64,000 bases of DNA from Linum tenue (GCA_946122785.1 CAMGYJ010000010.1:8283467-8347466), one strand, 5' to 3'. Shown: positions 11,401 to 22,474, counted from the first letter of the stretch. Notes: generated by a model from the letters alone, not told the origin. A program made the numbers and translations.

Positions 11401-12154
11401 CATCCCGAATATCACAATAAAAATCCCGATTAAGGCGCAAGTATAAACCTTAATTGGGTGCAATATAAGGCAATAATGTTTTAAAAGTCAAATTCGGGCC
11501 AGTCCATGTACCCCTACTTCAATTGCTTGAAACATTATCTAGCAAATGGTTTTTGGTTAAAACTATGGTTTAAAGCTAAAGCGATTGGAAAAGTAAATGG
11601 ATTGAACACTAATTGAGAAGGCTTAATGACTTGTTGGATCGAATGCAAATGTGTGGTAAAGGCAGTTGTAAACCGTAGGGAAGAGCAAAGAGTGAGCAAG
11701 CATCACTCTCTCGGTCACTAGGCCAAGAGATTTAGAATCAAGCTACCAAGGTAGCTCTCTTGACCAATCGACTAAAGGTTACTTGGGCTTCTCCCTCGAA
11801 CCGTAGTGCGGACGACCAAAACACAACCTACCCAAGGTGCTAATACGTATTAAGAGCAACGCAGTCAAAATCGGGATTTACCTAAAATAAAAAACTGGAG
11901 TAAAATCGGAATCGTAAAATCGTAGGATTTTAAGTTCCATATAGAAACTAACATATAATCATATTAATAAAGTAAATCATTAATAACATAAAGACACATA
12001 ACATTTAAGATTAATGTTCCAAAACCATCATTTTAATTATTAGTTTATGCGTAACTCAAAATAATTCATGAGGAAAGGATATAGCTCGCAGGGCTTGGCT
12101 CTTGTTTTTTATGTTGTGTCTAGGTAGTTTAACTCAAAGTAGTACTCCGGGCAG
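11401..12154. other. No gene seen
   Basis: No coding region. Short CCCGATTTT-type motifs at 11420-11440 and 11870-11930 resemble a stretch near 26220-26300 in inverted orientation, suggesting another decayed repeat. The last bases (GGCAG, 12150-12154) are the left flank of the retrotransposon array. Confidence 0.5.
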
Positions 12155-13518
12155 TGACTCACTCCTACTGTCACTCTAGAAAATGGCCAAGTGTAACCAC
12201 TTCCTAAAGCGTAGTATAGCGAGTTTGGGTTTTAATGTCAACCCGGGTCCTAGATATGATGACTACTCAGTGACTTCGTATTATCTAGCAATGAAACTTT
12301 AGTGAAGGTCTAAACTAACAAGCAAGCAAAGCAACTAAACGGTTGTTTTCAGGTTAAGAGAGGTCACCCGGATATGGTTCCCCCTAGACTGCAGTTAAGC
12401 CGGATTGCAATTTACCAAGTTCAATTTCTATGATAGTTATACTGCGGAAGGTTCTCAAACAGTCTGAAGTCTCGACTAAAGGTCTCCAGACCCTCTCAAT
12501 CTGAGTCTCTAGCGGGCGACTAACCTCCACCGGAGTAAACAGATTGAGGCCCTAACGAACAAAACCTCCTCTACCGAAGTAACTTCGGTACAGAATAGTG
12601 AATTGGCTCCTCGACTAAAGTCACCAATTCACTACCTTCAATTAAGGGTGCTCTATCAACCTAGGCAGATATTCTCATTCTAGGTTAAAGCAGAAACAAC
12701 AGGAATTTGATCAGGATTCATGCCATTCAATCATTCAAACCTCAATCGAATATAATCAAATCATAGAAACAGTACTTGGGTTCATACAATCAAACCTAAC
12801 ATACAAATCTAGGGTTTCCCATACCCAGATGAATGGGAGAACTACTCCATGGAGAAAGAAGCAAAAGCAGATTCAGACGCGGAAATCATACTGTGAAGGA
12901 TGGATTTCAGCTCCTGGACGTTGATCGGCACTACTCCAAGCTCAAGCCAAGCTCCAATGGTGATGAAGATAAAGCTAGGGCACTTGGAGACTCTTGTTCG
13001 TCGCTTTCTCTCTCTAGGAATCGCTCTGTCTCTCTAAAACTCGAATCCCCTCTCTTTTGGCTGAAAATCTGCCTAAAAGGGCATCACTGGCCAGAACACG
13101 GTCGAGGGCACGGTCGTGTTCTTCTCTAGCCCGCCCGTGCCCTCTGCCACGTCATAAATACACGGGCACGGTCTGGGGGAAAACACGGGCGTGTTTGAAG
13201 TAGGACACGGCCGTGTTTAGAATTGACCCCGCCCGTGTTTTGGTCTTTTCTTCATTCAACTCTCGGCAGTAAAAGCACTAGCGGGCCCTTTGGTGTACAC
13301 GGCCGTGTTCTTCAAGCCTCATGCCCGTGTTTTGGTCATAGCTCGACCAAACGACTTCCAAATGCCCCGAAACTCGTGCTTGGCCTTCCCTTCGACGCCT
13401 GGGACCTGAAATATGACAAAGTAGCACAACCCGGCGTAAAATAGGCCAAAACACACAACTATGCCCCGCAAATGGGTAAGAAATAGGGGTATAAAAACAT
13501 GCGATTACACCGTTATCA
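12155..13518 (-). repeat. 3' LTR, family 1 (LTR-1)
   Basis: 1364 bp, TGATAACGG...GAGTCA on the minus strand. It matches LTR-3 at 22475-23838 along its length with only scattered differences. It contains several CACGGGCGTGTT- and CACGGCCGTGTT-type palindromic motifs at 13095-13340. A 98-codon plus-strand frame at 12833-13129 recurs in the other LTRs, but it is antisense to the element and has no known domain. Confidence 0.92.
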
Positions 13519-13534
13519 AATTCCCCCACACTTA
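13519..13534 (-). promoter_or_regulatory. Polypurine tract, family 1
   Basis: On the minus strand this reads TAAGTGTGGGGGAATT and directly precedes the LTR start TGATAACGG. It is the expected primer for plus-strand DNA synthesis. Confidence 0.85.
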
Positions 13535-15426
13535 ACCGTTTGCTTGTCCCTAAGCAAACCAAGTCAGACACCAGGTAAGCTCAAAACACTTCAATCAAGC
13601 AAGCTTTAGGGCAAATCATATCGGCACAAAACACGTGGATCATACTGGCTCTCGATCATTAACACATGGCAACTCGAACGACAACCTAGACAACCACCAC
13701 AGATGACATTCGAATGCAATAAAGTCGAGCAAAGGAAGAGTTCCCTTCTGTTCACCAACCAACATAGACTTGACCCAACCACTTGTTCAAAACAATCACT
13801 TCATTCAGAAAGCTCAAGATATCAGAATTAAGACCGAGCAATCTAGGTCCTCACCGGGGTAAAGAGTATAGAGAATATGAGAAAATGAATCGCTCACTCT
13901 CGACCAGTGGGGTCAGGACAATTTGATGCGAAAAATGCGCATGCTTAATCTCTCAATCCCTAACGTCTCTTCACCATGAATGCAGCCTCTAAATGCTAGA
14001 GTTCACATAAGGGGTGTCACCACTAACTAATCCGGAGGTCTTAGACACAGGTTCAAATGACTGGCTAGGGTCTTGGACATGGGGAAAAGGCCTTTTAGGT
14101 GGTGGAAGTGATAGCACAAGGTTCCACATTTCCAAATCCAACAAAAATCACAGTCAAGCAAACCAGTAACTTCCTTTCTGCTATTCTGCATTACTCAACT
14201 TCTTTAGGGCACAAGAGCGAAGGAGGTTATAAAAATGCTAGCATTTCCAAGCCAGACTGCTAAGAAACACTACTTAATGGGCACTATTCAGATTTTTGGT
14301 GGTGGCTCTCTTTTGCTTTCATTTTTTCTTTGTTTTTCTTTAGTTTTTTCCTTTTTCATTCCTTAAGAGAACCACCACCTCTGCACATTTTTCAAACATA
14401 CGCCCAACTTTTAAGCACTACCTCCAACCCTCACATTACATTTAGCAGAAACAGCAGAGAATATGTAAAAACTACTCTGTGGAACCTTCTAAAAGATGCA
14501 AAAGGGTGATTTTTTCATTAAAAACCAAAAGAAAGGATAACGCACGGCTCAACGGGGCTGACTAGGGGATATGACATATCAGGACAGTCAACTTTGGTCG
14601 TGGGCTAATCCTATGCCCCCATCATCTTAGCTAGTGACAACGTGAATGCTACACATCATGGAAGAGGGATCTATCGCACAAGAAAGAAACGAGCAGGCTC
14701 AAATCTCACATGGCTACCTATATGCTCTATCTCACATTCTGATACCCTGAACTAGATGCATAAATGACTGTCAAAAGCAAGTGATCAAATTCAAGTCGCA
14801 GTTGGTAAGCAAACAGTTGAAAACTGAACCCCTACACAACTCTACTACACATCTCAGTCATCGTAATAGGATGTCTTAGTCACACTCAAGTTGTCATGCA
14901 TCAAGTCAAAAGCCATTCAATTCACTAATCACACCCACAGTGCCAATACGATCAAACATCAAGCAAACAACAGTGCTTGGAGCCCTCAAATCTCGAGATT
15001 TGGACATTGGACTAGGCTCCAAGCACCCAAACAGCCAAACATTCACACGCATTCATAATCGAACATCCCCCCACACTTAAGCACGACATTGTCCTCAATG
15101 GAGGAAAGATAAGGAGGGTAGAACGAAGTTACCGGTGTGCCCGGACTGCATGAGATTGGACGGGGACCAGTCTAAGTGAAGTGGACTGGAGAGAGGACCA
15201 GTCAGGGACACAGGCACAGCTAAAGGGAACAGAAAAACTCCAACACAATACGTTAGGTCCAACGGTCAGCCCAATATTACATCATTCAAAACAAAAGAAA
15301 ACAAACCGAAAACAAACCAGCTCGCAATCCGACCCGAAACAAAAGAAATAAACGGAAACCATGGTGGGGTTGCCTCCCCACAAGCGCTTCTTTACAGTCT
15401 TTTAGCTGGACGCCCATGGTGGATAC
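13535..15426 (-). mobile_element. 3' non-coding internal region of copy B
   Basis: About 1.9 kb without a convincing reading frame. It includes a second polypurine-like motif at 15065-15080 (minus strand TTAAGTGTGGGGGGAT) after a GAGGACAATGTCGTGC block. A conserved GAAGCGCTTGTGGGGAGG block lies at about 15373-15392, just after the end of the open frame. Similar blocks occur downstream of pol in Athila/Tat-lineage elements, which supports the family call. Confidence 0.7.
15065..15080 (-). promoter_or_regulatory. Second, internal polypurine-like tract
   Basis: Shares the core AAGTGTGGGGG with the tract at 13519-13534 but lies about 1.5 kb upstream of the 3' LTR on the element strand. Confidence 0.55.
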
Positions 15427-16542
15427 TCAGCGGGGTGCAGGAACAGGTGCCTCCAAGAGCGGATCCACATCGCTCTTGAGGTACAGCTTCAGATGGTGGC
15501 CATTCACCCGACGGGTACAACCACCAGCATTGGTCAGCTCGACCTGGCCATCCGGCAGGATGCAAGCGAGTGAGTACTCGGATGGCCAGGGTGGTCGTGG
15601 TACAGGGGGTGGAACCAGCTCATAGTGGTCTCCACCTTTCTTCCGTGCAGGCTCGGTAACCGGCTGCTTCGGCCGCCACTCCTCCTTGATCTTTTTGTTC
15701 GGAGACGAGGCTGGATGGAGTGGCGGCGAAGGAGTGAGAGGAGGGTCCTGCAAAATGGGAGATGCAGACGGATACACGACAGGATCGTGTACTGGGTCAG
15801 AAATAGCATGCACAGGTGTGACAGCAATCATAGCACAGTGATCGAATTCAGTCACAGCAAAGGTAGCCTGTTCATTTCCAGCACGCAGTATCAGTTTACC
15901 CTCATGCACATCAATAAGTGCCTTGGCGGTGGCAAGAAATGGTCTACCCAGAATCAAGGGCACATCCACATCATCATTTATGTCCAGGATAACAAAATCA
16001 ACAGGATATGTGAATGCACCCACATTAACAAGCAGATCCTCTATGATACCCCTAGGATGCACAACGGAACGATCAGCTAGCTGGATGCTCATCCTAGTAG
16101 GGCTAAGTTCACCTAGGTCTAGCTTCTTAAACAACTTATATGGCATGACGTTTATGCTAGCGCCTAGGTCCGCCAAGGACTTGCCTACATGCATGCTGCC
16201 AATAGTAAGAGGGATAGTGAAACTCCCTGGGTCCTTGCACTTTTCGGGCAGCTTGTTCTGCAGGATAGCAGAACACTCCTCGCTCAGCAGCACTGTCGAG
16301 AGATCCCCAAGTTTCTTCTTGTTGGTGAGGAGGTCTTTCATGAACTTTGCGTACTTGGGCATCTTCGACAGTGCCTCCACAAACGGTATGCTGATGTTGA
16401 GTTGCTTCAACATTGCCATAAACTTGGCAAACTCAGTCTCCAGCTTGTCTTTGTGTAGGCGAGTGGGGAAGGGAATCTGAGGTATGTGCTCCTTAACCAC
16501 TGGTTGTGGCTTGGGAGCAGGGGCTTCCTTCTCCACCCGCAC
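15427..16542 (-). CDS. Retropepsin-like protease with integrase-like C-terminal tail, copy B
   Basis: 371-codon open frame. The aspartic protease core shows LADLGASINVMPYKLFKKL (active-site DLGA) and VPLILGRPFLATAKALIDV, as in Athila-type elements. A Pro-rich linker follows. The C-terminus (SLACILPDGQVELTNAGG, then RRVNGHHLKLYLK) resembles the end of Ty3/gypsy integrase. Reverse transcriptase, RNase H and the integrase core are missing between protease and tail. The start used here is only the first Met after a frame change, since in the element the frame would be fused to gag. The protein could in principle process gag. Confidence 0.82.
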   Translation of the reverse strand: MRVEKEAPAPKPQPVVKEHIPQIPFPTRLHKDKLETEFAKFMAMLKQLNISIPFVEALSKMPKYAKFMKDLLTNKKKLGDLSTVLLSEECSAILQNKLPEKCKDPGSFTIPLTIGSMHVGKSLADLGASINVMPYKLFKKLDLGELSPTRMSIQLADRSVVHPRGIIEDLLVNVGAFTYPVDFVILDINDDVDVPLILGRPFLATAKALIDVHEGKLILRAGNEQATFAVTEFDHCAMIAVTPVHAISDPVHDPVVYPSASPILQDPPLTPSPPLHPASSPNKKIKEEWRPKQPVTEPARKKGGDHYELVPPPVPRPPWPSEYSLACILPDGQVELTNAGGCTRRVNGHHLKLYLKSDVDPLLEAPVPAPR

Positions 16543-17383
16543 TTTTGTATCATCGGCTGGGAGTGCTGAAGCAGGTAGTGGTTCCTCCTGCCTGATCGGG
16601 GCAGGATCAGCCTATGTGGGCCTGTCACTCCTGGTGAAGATGGCATCCAGCTGCTCGTGCGGCTCCCATGGGTTGGGATGGTGGTGGCAGGTAGAGTCCC
16701 CGGGGCCCGGGCAGTAAGTTGGCGCGCTAGGACACCGACTTGGTGCTGTAAATCTTGCAGAATAGCACCCTGGTTCCTCTGTCCTGCCTCCAGAGAGGCT
16801 ATGCTCTGGTCCACCCTCGTGAAATTCGCCTGGATGGTGGTCATGAATGCCGCCAAAATATTCTTCAGATCGGTCATCTGGTTATCGGGAGCTGGGGCTG
16901 CTGCTGGTTCGGCATGCTGACGCTGGGGCTGCTGGAATGGCTGCCCCTGTCTAGGCAGGTAGGGCTGCTGCTGTGGGGGTGGCCCCTGCCTAGCCTGGAA
17001 GGGCTGCCTCTACTGAAAACCACCCGCTGGTGCTGGAAACCAGGTGGTTTAGTGGTGTTGCTGCTCCAGGCGAAGTCGGGATGCTGGCGCCATCCCTCAT
17101 TGTAGGTATTCCTATATGGGTCCAGGCGCCGAGCATTTGCGATGAAGTCCACCTGCTCTTGGGGAGTAGAGGACTCCCTTATAGACTGACAATCCTTCAC
17201 CAGGTGATTCGGGCTCTCACACCACTAACACTGAGCTACTGGAGGTGTAGCTACACCTCGGCCCGAAAGGAGACTGTTGGGCTGCCTCAATGTCTGCACC
17301 AACTCAGCCACCTGCTGCTCTAACCCGGACCTGGCCTCCATAGCGTGCACACCCCGGTCCCGGGAATTTCTGCCTCTGTTGTT
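16543..17383 (-). pseudogene. gag C-terminal part with broken zinc knuckle, copy B
   Basis: Several frames cover the end of gag. The zinc knuckle that reads CQWCESPNHLVKDC in copy A has a stop replacing the residue after the first Cys here (about 17224-17230). A Gln/Pro-rich stretch follows, then a coiled segment (LKNILAAFMTTIQANFTRVD, from about 16880). Frame changes link this to the protease frame. It is probably non-functional in this copy. Confidence 0.75.
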
Positions 17384-18268
17384 CTACCCCCGGGAATGAT
17401 CGCGGGCAGCCAAGGTACTAATCATCTGGTTCAGCTCGGGTGGAGTCTTAGTGAGAATATCCCCTCCTGGGCATAGAGACTCTATCACCCTCTGGCTATC
17501 TGGGGTGAGGGCACTGTAGAAGTTCCCCACTGTGAATGCATCACTGAAGCCATGATGGGGACACTGCCAGAAATATCCCATGTATCGCTCCCATGCATCA
17601 CGAAGTGATTCATCTGGCTCTTGGCGGAAGTGAGTGATCTCCCGCTGAATCTCTGTGGTCTTCGATGCCGGATAGTACCTGTGCACGAACTTGTCTGCCA
17701 GATCGTCCCATGAAGTGATGGACAATGGGGGCTGGGTCTCCAACCACCTCTTAGCATTCCCCGCCAGAGAATGGGGGAAGAGGTGAAGGCGGATTGCGTC
17801 ATCTGGGACACCGTTCAGGTTGAACCCGTTCGTCAGCTGCAGAAAATGGGAAAGATGCACCCGGGCCTCCTCATCCTTCAAGCCATGGAACTGGATAGAG
17901 GATGTAATGAGTTGAATCCAGAATGGCTTGATCTCGAAGTTGTTTGCTGGAATTGGCGGATAGAGGATGACCGGGCGGATGTCAGCAATCCGTGGAGTGT
18001 AGTAGTACTCCAAGGTGGGACCCGGTGGTGGTGGATGATGATGAACCCCAGCTCCCTGGGGATTGGGGTCGTTCCCCAGGAACTGGTTCCTAGGAGGTGG
18101 GTTGTGGTCGCCTTCCATCTCGTACTCGTCCTCGGACTCGCTGCTCAATTGGCCGTCTCTGCGCTCTTCCGTAGCCAGTCTAGCTCGCTGTTGTCTCCTA
18201 AGTTGGCGGCAGGTGCGTTCAAGCTTTGGATCCAACGGCAGTAAACCTCCTGACTGGCTACGGGTCAT
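17384..18268 (-). CDS. gag N-terminal region, copy B
   Basis: 294 codons from MTRSQSGGLLPLDP. An acidic, Pro-rich N-terminal part is followed by the retrotransposon_gag core at about residues 120-270 (SLAGNAKRWLETQPP, then SLRDAWERYMGYFWQCPHHG). Gag forms the virus-like particle that packages element RNA. The frame ends at TAG (17386-17384). Copy A has a stop at the same place, after which homologous gag sequence continues in the same frame. The start lies about 125 bases downstream of the primer-binding site. Confidence 0.85.
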   Translation of the reverse strand: MTRSQSGGLLPLDPKLERTCRQLRRQQRARLATEERRDGQLSSESEDEYEMEGDHNPPPRNQFLGNDPNPQGAGVHHHPPPPGPTLEYYYTPRIADIRPVILYPPIPANNFEIKPFWIQLITSSIQFHGLKDEEARVHLSHFLQLTNGFNLNGVPDDAIRLHLFPHSLAGNAKRWLETQPPLSITSWDDLADKFVHRYYPASKTTEIQREITHFRQEPDESLRDAWERYMGYFWQCPHHGFSDAFTVGNFYSALTPDSQRVIESLCPGGDILTKTPPELNQMISTLAARDHSRG

Positions 18269-18392
18269 GCACTATCTGCACACACTTAAGCAATGCAAAC
18301 CCGTGAAGGCACAAGTGGGAAAGAACAAACAACCAATGCGAAAATGAAAATGCTAAAGTAACATAAATCACTTTTCTTCAACAACCTAGCCG

Positions 18393-18410
18393 TCCCCGGC
18401 AACGGCGCCA
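18393..18410 (-). promoter_or_regulatory. Primer-binding site for tRNA-Asp, copy B
   Basis: On the minus strand TGGCGCCGTTGCCGGGGA, an 18-base match to the complement of plant tRNA-Asp(GTC) plus CCA. It lies 6 bases inside the LTR end at 18417. tRNA-Asp priming is known for Athila elements. Confidence 0.88.
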
Positions 18411-18416
18411 AAAACT

Positions 18417-19555
18417 TGACTCACTCCTACTGTCACTCTAGAAAATGGCCAAGTGTAACCACTTCCTAAAGCGTAGTATAGCGGGTTTGGGTTTTAATGT
18501 CAACCCGGGTCCTAGATATGATGACTACTCAGTGACTTCGTATTATCTAGCAATGAAAATTTAGTGAAGGTCTAAACTAACAAGCAAGCAAAGCAACTAA
18601 ACGGTTGTTTTCAGGTTAAGAGAGGTCACCCGGATATGGTTCCCCCTAGACTGCAGCTAAGCCGGATTGCAATTTTCAAGTTCAATTTCTATGATAGTTA
18701 TACTGCGGAAGGTTCTCAAACAGTCTGAAGTCTCGACTAAAGGTCTCCAGACCCTCTCAATCTGAGTCTCTAGCGGGCGACTAACCTCCACCGGAGTAAA
18801 CAGATTGAGGCCCTAACGAACAAAACCTCCTCTACCGAAGTAACTTCGGTACAGAATAGTGAATTGGCTCCTCGACTAAAGTCACCAATTCACTACCTTC
18901 AATTAAGGGTGCTCTATCAACCTAGGCAGATATTCTCATTCTAGGTTAAAGCAGAAACAACAGGAATTTGATCAGGATTCATGCCATTCAATCATTCAAA
19001 CCTCAATCGAATATAATCAAATCATAGAAACAGTACTTGGGTTCATACAATCAAACCTAACATACAAATCTAGGGTTTCCCATACCCAGATGAATGGGAG
19101 AACTACTCCATGGAGAAAGAAGCAAAAGCAGATTCAGACGCGGAAATCATACTGTGAAGGATGGATTTCAGCTCCTGGACGTTGATCGGCACTACTCCAA
19201 GCTCAAGCCAAGCTCCAATGGTGATGAAGATCAAGCTAGGGCACTTGGAGACTCTTGTTCGTCGCTTTCTCTCTCTAGGAATCGCTCTGTCTCTCTAAAA
19301 CTCGAATCCCCTATCTTTTGGCTGAAAATCTGCCTAAAAGGGCATCACTGGCCAGAACACGGTCGAGGGCACGGCCGTGTTCTGCTCCAACCCGCCCGTG
19401 CCCTCTGCCACGTCATAAATACACGGGCACGGTCGGGGGGAAAACACGGGCGTGTTTGAAGTAGGACACGACCGTGTTTTGAATTGACCCCGCCCGTGTT
19501 TTGGTCTTTTCTTCATTCAACTCTCGGCAGTAAAGCACTGGCGGACCCTTTGGTG
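18417..19555 (-). repeat. Middle LTR (LTR-2), truncated in U3
   Basis: Matches LTR-1 and LTR-3 from their TGACTCACTCC end (plus strand) to TTTGGTG, keeping about 1139 of 1364 bp. At 19551-19555 (TGGTG) it passes straight into the protease-tail sequence of copy A. The missing part is about 225 bp of U3. Confidence 0.9.
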
Positions 19556-20599
19556 GCCATGCACCCGACGGGTACAACCACCAGCATTGGTCAGCTCGAC
19601 CTGGCCATCCGGCAGGATGCAAGCGAGTGAGTACTCGGATGGCCAGGGTGGTCGTGGTACAGGGGGTGGAACCAGCTCATAGTGGTCTCCACCTTTCTTC
19701 CGTGCAGGCTCGGTAACCGGCTGCTTCGGCCGCCACTCCTCCTTGATCTTTTTGTTCGGAGACGAGGCTGGATGGAGTGGCGGCGAAGGAGTGAGAGGAG
19801 GGTCCTGCAAAATGGGAGATGCAGACGGATACAGGACAGGCTCGTGTACTGGGTCAGAAATATCATGCACAGGTGTGACAGCAATCATAGCACAATGATC
19901 GAATTCAGTCACAGCAAAGGTAGCATGTTCATTTCCAGCACGCAGTATCAGTTTACCCTCATGCACATCAATAAGTGCCTTGGCGGTGGCAAGAAATGGT
20001 CTACCCAGAATCAAGGGCACATCCACATCATCATTTATGTCCAGGATAACAAAATCAACAGGATATGTGAATGCACCCACATTAACAAGCAGATCCTCTA
20101 TGATACCCCTAGGATGCACAAGGGAACGATCAGCTAGCTGGATGCTCATCCTAGTAGGGCTAAGTTCACCTAGGTCTAGCTTCTTAAACAACTTATATGG
20201 CATGACGTTTATGCTAGCGCCTAGGTCCGCCAAGGACTTGCCTACATGCATGCTGCCAATAGTAAGAGGGATAGTGAAACTCCCTGGGTCCTTGCACTTT
20301 TCGGGCAGCTTGTTCTGCAGGATAGCAGAACACTCCTCGCTCAGCAGCACTGTCGAGAGATCCCCAAGTTTCTTCTTGTTGGTGAGGAGGTCTTTCATGA
20401 ACTTTGCGTACTTGGGCATCTTCGACAGTGCGTCCACAAACGGTATGGTGATGTTGAGCTGCTTCAACATTGCCATAAACTTGGCAAACTCAGTCTCCAG
20501 CTTGTCTTTGTGTAGGCGAGTGGGGAAGGGAAGCTGAGGTATGTGCTCCTTAACCACTGGTTGTGGCTTGGGAGCAGGGGCTTCCTTCTCCACCCGCAC
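19517..20599 (-). pseudogene. Protease with truncated tail fused to LTR sequence, copy A
   Basis: Nearly identical to the copy B protease over the DLGA active site and the GRPFLATAKALIDV region. After RRVHGH, near 19555, the frame runs into LTR sequence and ends with 11 unrelated codons. About 20 C-terminal residues of the integrase-like tail are lost, together with all 3' non-coding sequence. The protease core itself is open. Confidence 0.85.
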
Positions 20600-21441
20600 T
20601 TCTGTATCATCGGCTGAGAGTGCTGAAGCAGGTAGTGGTTCCTCCTGCCTGGTCGGGGCAAGATCAGCCGATGTGGGCCTGTCACTCCTGGTGAAGATGG
20701 CATCCAGCTGCTCGTGCGGCTCCCGTGGGTTGGGATGGTGGTGGCAGGTAGAGTCCCCGGGGCCCGGGCAGTAAGTTGGCGCGTTAGGACACCGACTTGG
20801 TGCTGTAAATCTTGCAGAATAGCACCCTGGTTCCTCTGTCCTGCCTCCAGAGAGGCTATGCTCTGGTCCACCCTCGTGAAATTCGCCTGGCTGGTGGTCA
20901 TGAATGCCGCCAAAATATTCTTCAGATCGGTCATATGGTTATCGGGAGCTGGGGCTGCTGCTGGTTCGGCATGCTGACGCTGGGGCTGCTGGAATGGCTG
21001 CCCCTGTCTAGGCAGGTAGGGCTGCTGCTGTGGGGGTGGCCCCTGCCTAGCCTAGAAGGGTTGCCTCTGCTGAAAACCACCTGCTGGTGCTGGGAAACCA
21101 GGTGGTTTAGTGGTGTTGCTGCTCCAGGCGAAGTTGGGATGCTGGCGCCATCCCTCATTGTAGCTATTGCTATATGGGTCCAGGCGCCGAGCATTTGCGA
21201 TGAAGTCCACCTGCTCTTGGGGATTAGAGGACTCCCTCATAGACTGACAATCCTTCACCAGGTGATTCGGGCTCTCACACCACTGACACTGAGCTACTGG
21301 AGGTGTAGCTACACCTCGACCCGAAAGGAGACTGTTGGGCTGCCTCAATGTCTGCACCAACTCAGCCACCTGCTGCTCTAACCCGGACCTGGCCTCCATA
21401 GCGTGCACACCCCGGTCCCGGGAATTTCTTCCTCTGCTGTT
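20600..21441 (-). pseudogene. gag C-terminal part with intact zinc knuckle, copy A
   Basis: Frame 21408-21052 contains CQWCESPNHLVKDC, a CX2CX4HX4C zinc knuckle that would bind element RNA. Frame 20934-20464 contains the LKNILAAFMTTSQANF segment. Stops and frame changes lie between these and the protease frame. Unlike copy B, the knuckle keeps the residue after its first Cys. Confidence 0.75.
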
Positions 21442-22326
21442 CTACCCCCAGGAATGATCGCGGGCAGCCAAGGTACTAATCATCTGGTTCAGCTCGGGTG
21501 GAGTCTTAGTGAGAATATCCCCTCCTGGGCATAGAGACTCTATCACCCTCTGGCTATCTGGGGTGAGGGCACTGTAGAAGTTCCCCACTGTGAATGCATC
21601 ACTGAAGCCATGATGGGGACACTGCCAGAAATATCCCATGTATCGCTCCCATGCATCACGAAGTGATTCATCTGGCTCTTGGCGGAAGTGAATGATCTCC
21701 CGCTGAATCTCTGTGGTCTTCGATGCCGGATAGTACCTGTGCACGAACTTGTCTGCCAGATCGTCCCATGAAGTGATGGACAATGGGGGCTGGGTCTCCA
21801 ACCACCTCTTAGCATTCCCCGCCAGAGAATGGGGGAAGAGGTGAAGGCGGATTGCGTCATCTGGGACACCGTTCAGCTTGAACCCGTTCGTCAGCTGCAG
21901 AAAACGGGAAAGATGCACCCGGGCCTCCTCATCCTTCAAGCCATGGAACTGGATAGAGGATGTAATGAGTTGAATCCAGCATGGCTTGATCTCGAAGTTG
22001 TTTGCTGGAATTGGCGGATAGAGGATGACCGGGCGGATGTCAGCAATCCGTGGAGTGTAGTAGTACTCCAAGGTGGGACCCGGTGGTGGTGGATGATGAT
22101 GAACCCCAGCTCCCTGGGGATAGGGGTCGTTCCCCAGGAACTGGTTCCTAGGAGGTGGGTTGTGGTCGCCTTCCATCTCGTACTCGTCCTCGGACTCGCT
22201 GCTCAATTGGCCGTCTCTGCGCTCTTCCGTAGCCAGTCTAGCTCGCTGTTGTCTCCTAAGTTGGCGGCAGGTGCTTTCAAGCTCTGGATCCAACGGCAGT
22301 AAACCTCCTGACTGGCTACGGGTCAT
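21442..22326 (-). CDS. gag N-terminal region, copy A
   Basis: 294 codons, nearly identical to copy B. It carries the same retrotransposon_gag core and the same terminating TAG (21444-21442). The in-frame sequence after this stop continues into the zinc-knuckle part of gag (21408-21052). The stop is therefore either an inherited lesion or a readthrough site. Confidence 0.85.
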   Translation of the reverse strand: MTRSQSGGLLPLDPELESTCRQLRRQQRARLATEERRDGQLSSESEDEYEMEGDHNPPPRNQFLGNDPYPQGAGVHHHPPPPGPTLEYYYTPRIADIRPVILYPPIPANNFEIKPCWIQLITSSIQFHGLKDEEARVHLSRFLQLTNGFKLNGVPDDAIRLHLFPHSLAGNAKRWLETQPPLSITSWDDLADKFVHRYYPASKTTEIQREIIHFRQEPDESLRDAWERYMGYFWQCPHHGFSDAFTVGNFYSALTPDSQRVIESLCPGGDILTKTPPELNQMISTLAARDHSWG

Positions 22327-22450
22327 GCACTATCTGCACACACTTAAGCAATGCAAACCCGTGAAGGCACAAGTGGGAAAGAACAAACAACCAATGCGAA
22401 AATGAAAATGCTAAAGTAACAGAAATCACTTTTCTTCAACAACCTAGCCG

Positions 22451-22468
22451 TCCCCGGCAACGGCGCCA
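22451..22468 (-). promoter_or_regulatory. Primer-binding site for tRNA-Asp, copy A
   Basis: Identical 18 bases to the copy B site, again 6 bases inside the LTR end (22475). Confidence 0.88.
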
Positions 22469-22474
22469 AAAACT

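Noticed and set aside
12833..13129. Plus-strand frame of 98-121 codons repeated in all three family 1 LTRs (also 19094-19459 and 23153-23518)
   Set aside because: It is antisense to the element and is repeated only because the LTRs are copies. It has no domain and differs in length between copies.
15923..16480. 185-codon plus-strand frame (also 19980-20537 and 30327-30884)
   Set aside because: Shadow of the protease gene on the opposite strand; long only because the protease codons leave the other strand open.
17771..18244. 157-codon plus-strand frame (also 21829-22302)
   Set aside because: Shadow of gag on the opposite strand.
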